Assembly: GCA_050015275.1 (NCBI GenBank)
Contig: JBEKBS010000032.1
Location: 1 to 22,962 of the forward strand
Direction: 5' to 3'
DNA from: DATKJS01 sp050015275
GTDB lineage: Bacteria; Acidobacteriota; Aminicenantia; Aminicenantales; Saccharicenantaceae
DNA: 22,962 nt
Shown here: piece after piece, positions 21,387-22,962 of the stretch
How positions within the stretch are numbered: position 1 is the first letter of the stretch
Layout: every line of letters starts with the position of its first letter
The notes under the pieces: generated by a model
The model's input: only the letters and a program-made list of their open reading frames with translations
The model's database searches: none
What the model was told of the DNA's origin: nothing
Program-made: the position numbers and the translations under genes

Positions 21387-22031
21387 CTATTTCGCGAGCA
21401 GCTTGAAGGCGCGGTTCCAGTTATCCGTGCGGATGGCGTGCCGAATGTAGATCAGGGCCAGCGGCTCGAGGAGGCGCGCCGCCTCGAGTCCGCCCATGTC
21501 GATGACTCCCCAGCCGAAATCGCGGCAGATGCCCGCGACTAGCTTCCGGGCGGCCTCCTCGTTCCCGCAGATGAACATGTCGGGCGGCCCGCCCGGGAAG
21601 GACGGTTGGATCATGTGGGCGTGGTTGACCGTGTTGAAGGCCTTGACGACCCTGGCCTTGGGCAGCCAGCGCTGGACCTGCTCGGCCGCGGAATCGGTGC
21701 CGCCGACGGCCAGGTCCGGCAGCGCGTTCGGCCGGAAGAGGAGCGGATTGGTGGTGTCGATGACGACCTTGCCGGCGAGGTTCTCCGGCCCGGCCAGCCG
21801 GGCGGCGTTCTCCGTCCCCGCCCAGCGCGTGGCCAGGACGGCCATCTCGCCGAACGCGGCCGCTTCGCCGAAGGTCCCCGCCGAGGCCTTCTTCCCGGCC
21901 CGGCCGAGCCAGGCCTTGATCTCCTCCTTGCCCGGGTCGCGGCTGCCCATCTTGACGTCATGGCCGAGGCCGGCGAAGCCGAGACCGAGGTCCTGGCCCA
22001 CGCCGCCCGATCCGAGGATGCCGATTTTCAT
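21387..22031 (-). CDS. F420-dependent-type NADP oxidoreductase / dinucleotide-binding protein
   Basis: A 214-residue Rossmann protein of the NADP oxidoreductase, coenzyme F420-dependent (Fno-like) family. It opens MKIGILGSGGVGQDLGLGFAG with the GSGGVG nucleotide loop at residues 7-12, followed by VKMGSRDPGK, whose Ser-Arg pair is typical of NADP(H) binding. AVLATRW, GKVVIDTTNPL and VVKAFNTVNHAHM follow the family order. Many members are simply annotated as NADPH-dependent reductases, so use of F420 is not established. I used the ATG at 22031, with AGGAGGGG about 6 nt upstream, rather than the frame start at 22061. It is a standalone minus-strand gene at the right edge of the island. Confidence 0.88.
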   Translation of the reverse strand: MKIGILGSGGVGQDLGLGFAGLGHDVKMGSRDPGKEEIKAWLGRAGKKASAGTFGEAAAFGEMAVLATRWAGTENAARLAGPENLAGKVVIDTTNPLLFRPNALPDLAVGGTDSAAEQVQRWLPKARVVKAFNTVNHAHMIQPSFPGGPPDMFICGNEEAARKLVAGICRDFGWGVIDMGGLEAARLLEPLALIYIRHAIRTDNWNRAFKLLAK

Positions 22032-22096
22032 GGTCCCCTCCTGTCGCGACGGAATCGACAACCATTATTACAGCCGCCCGCCCTCGTGTCAATTGG

Positions 22097-22210
22097 ATGG
22101 AGGCCGGCTGCCTGCCCAAGAGCAACTACGCCGAGCGCGTCGCCGCGAAGCACCCCGTGGCCCTCGACCGGTGGTTCATCCGCCCCAGGCCGGAGCGGGA
22201 AGAGGACTGA
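22097..22210 (+). pseudogene. Short C-terminal-like coding remnant
   Basis: An open frame of 37 codons reads MEAGCLPKSNYAERVAAK, then HPVALDRWFIRPRPEREED, and then stops. The composition looks like a real GC-rich protein tail, but there is no ribosome site and it is too short for a domain. It may be the 3' remnant of a lost gene. I do not recognise the family. Confidence 0.25.
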
Positions 22211-22278
22211 ACCGGCCGGCCATGCCGTACGCCAAGCCCCACTGCCCAGGCGCGATAGCCGCGAAGAGCGTCATTTAA

Positions 22279-22962
22279 TCATTCGGGGAGTCCATGCCCG
22301 CGGGGCCTTGAGAACGGCGAGGCAGACAAGTGCGATTTCGTGAACTCGGCATAATAAGGCAAACTGAATATCGGCCTGTTTTCATCCGACACCGCTCGCA
22401 CGATGCCGCTGATCCTTGAAGCCGAGAGTTGGACCTCCAACTCAAGATGGTGTTGGAACTTGCTGGCGGCCCCCACAGAAAGCCTGGCGGGAATTCGGGC
22501 CAGGAAAAGCCCCATGCCTTCGCGCAGATCCGCAGATCCTGCAATTCCGTTTCCGGCTGGCCGTCGAATGAGCAGACGACCTTCCCTGAGCCCTCAAAAC
22601 GAATCGTCAAAGGAATGTCATTCCCGTCCACCATCATTCGCCCAGACCAGGTGCCTTCGTATTGTTCGACAAAAACAAATGGTTTGTCGTTGAGCAACTG
22701 CTCTGCCTTGGATATCAGCGTGTTCAGTTTCTTTAGATACCCGGGCCTCAAGCCGTCAACGATCTCAAAAGCGATTTTGTCCGTGTATTCGTTGCCGACC
22801 GTGGAGTTACTTAAGCAGACAATCGCAATCTCATCGCCCAGGATCACGACGAGCGAAGAAGCGCAGCCCGCGATGGCCCCGTTGCTGAGCAGAGTTGTGC
22901 AGTCATCGGTTTTAAAAACTCCCCATCCGTTAGCATAATAACTGCCGGGAAGATCTCTCCGG
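22279..22962 (-). pseudogene. Frameshifted, 5'-partial class C beta-lactamase-like serine hydrolase
   Basis: The frame enters from the right window edge and reads YYANGWGVFKTDDCTT, then LLSNGAIAGCASSLVVILGDE, then IAIVCLSNS. This is the typical end of a class C beta-lactamase/serine hydrolase domain (the GW..., HxGxxxGF-like and iavvvLsN elements), though the usual His-Gly pair reads Ser-Asn here. A linker and a beta-barrel-like domain follow (EGTWSGRMMVDGNDIPLTIRF). At 22523-22538 an 8-bp tandem duplication shifts the frame. Without it the protein reads ELQDLREGMGLFLARIPARLSVG and continues as a coherent beta domain to the TGA at 22279. With it, translation continues in a poor frame to 22275. 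The catalytic SxxK region lies outside the window. Confidence 0.75.
22523..22538. repeat. 8-bp tandem duplication causing a frameshift
   Basis: CGCAGATC occurs twice in direct succession (22523-22530 and 22531-22538). On the coding strand this is GATCTGCG twice. Removing one copy restores one continuous frame through the beta-lactamase-like gene. Confidence 0.85.

Overview
The window looks like a chromosomal segment of a GC-rich bacterium, carrying an accessory island of different base composition. Lineage is inferred only loosely. Secreted proteins combining carboxypeptidase-regulatory-like and TPR domains, a GntR/ABC cassette with a beta-propeller permease, and sugar/uronate catabolism with a DUF4861-like secreted protein would fit an Acidobacteriota/Aminicenantes-type saccharolytic heterotroph. 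No rRNA or marker gene is present to prove it.

Region 1 (1-6001). On the minus strand are a secreted beta-sandwich-like protein of unknown function and a tandem universal stress protein. Facing away is a three-gene plus-strand operon: a YtrA-type GntR repressor, an ABC ATPase, and an ABC-2-like permease fused to a TolB/WD40-like propeller. A near-consensus promoter overlapping an inverted repeat precedes the repressor, as expected for autoregulation.

Region 2 (5998-9119, minus). An amino-sugar operon reads ASKHA/ROK-like kinase, PIG-L (LmbE) deacetylase, NagB. It is tightly coupled (4-bp stop/start overlap, then a 21-bp gap). It ends against the ABC operon with a shared CTAG in which both stop codons overlap. 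No NagA-type deacetylase gene is in the window, so the PIG-L protein may supply the deacetylation step (inference).

Region 3 (9197-16178). It holds a TPR lipoprotein/secreted-type protein, a large secreted protein with Asp-rich DxDGDG-type loops, a DUF4861-like secreted protein, a YitT-family membrane protein, and the kdgK-eda pair. The last pair converts 2-keto-3-deoxygluconate to pyruvate and glyceraldehyde-3-phosphate, the lower arm of uronate/pectin catabolism.

Region 4 (about 16179-21386). This is an accessory island between the 3' ends of two ordinary genes, with a patchwork of GC-rich and AT-rich DNA. In order it contains: a small helix-turn-helix protein; direct repeats; a 10-bp-phased TATAAYGAT array and a perfect 11-bp-arm palindrome (origin-like); a two-TM protein and a winged-helix plus Mrr-like nuclease-fold protein, both AT-rich; a strong promoter with a 230-nt structured leader; a lysine/arginine-rich protein; a strong terminator nested in a larger stem; and two 115-bp elements with inverted-repeat ends, conserved A/T tracts and diverged linkers. 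No integrase or transposase was seen.

Region 5 (21387-22962). It holds an F420-dependent-type NADP oxidoreductase, a short coding remnant, and a class C beta-lactamase-like gene broken by an 8-bp tandem duplication and running off the window edge.
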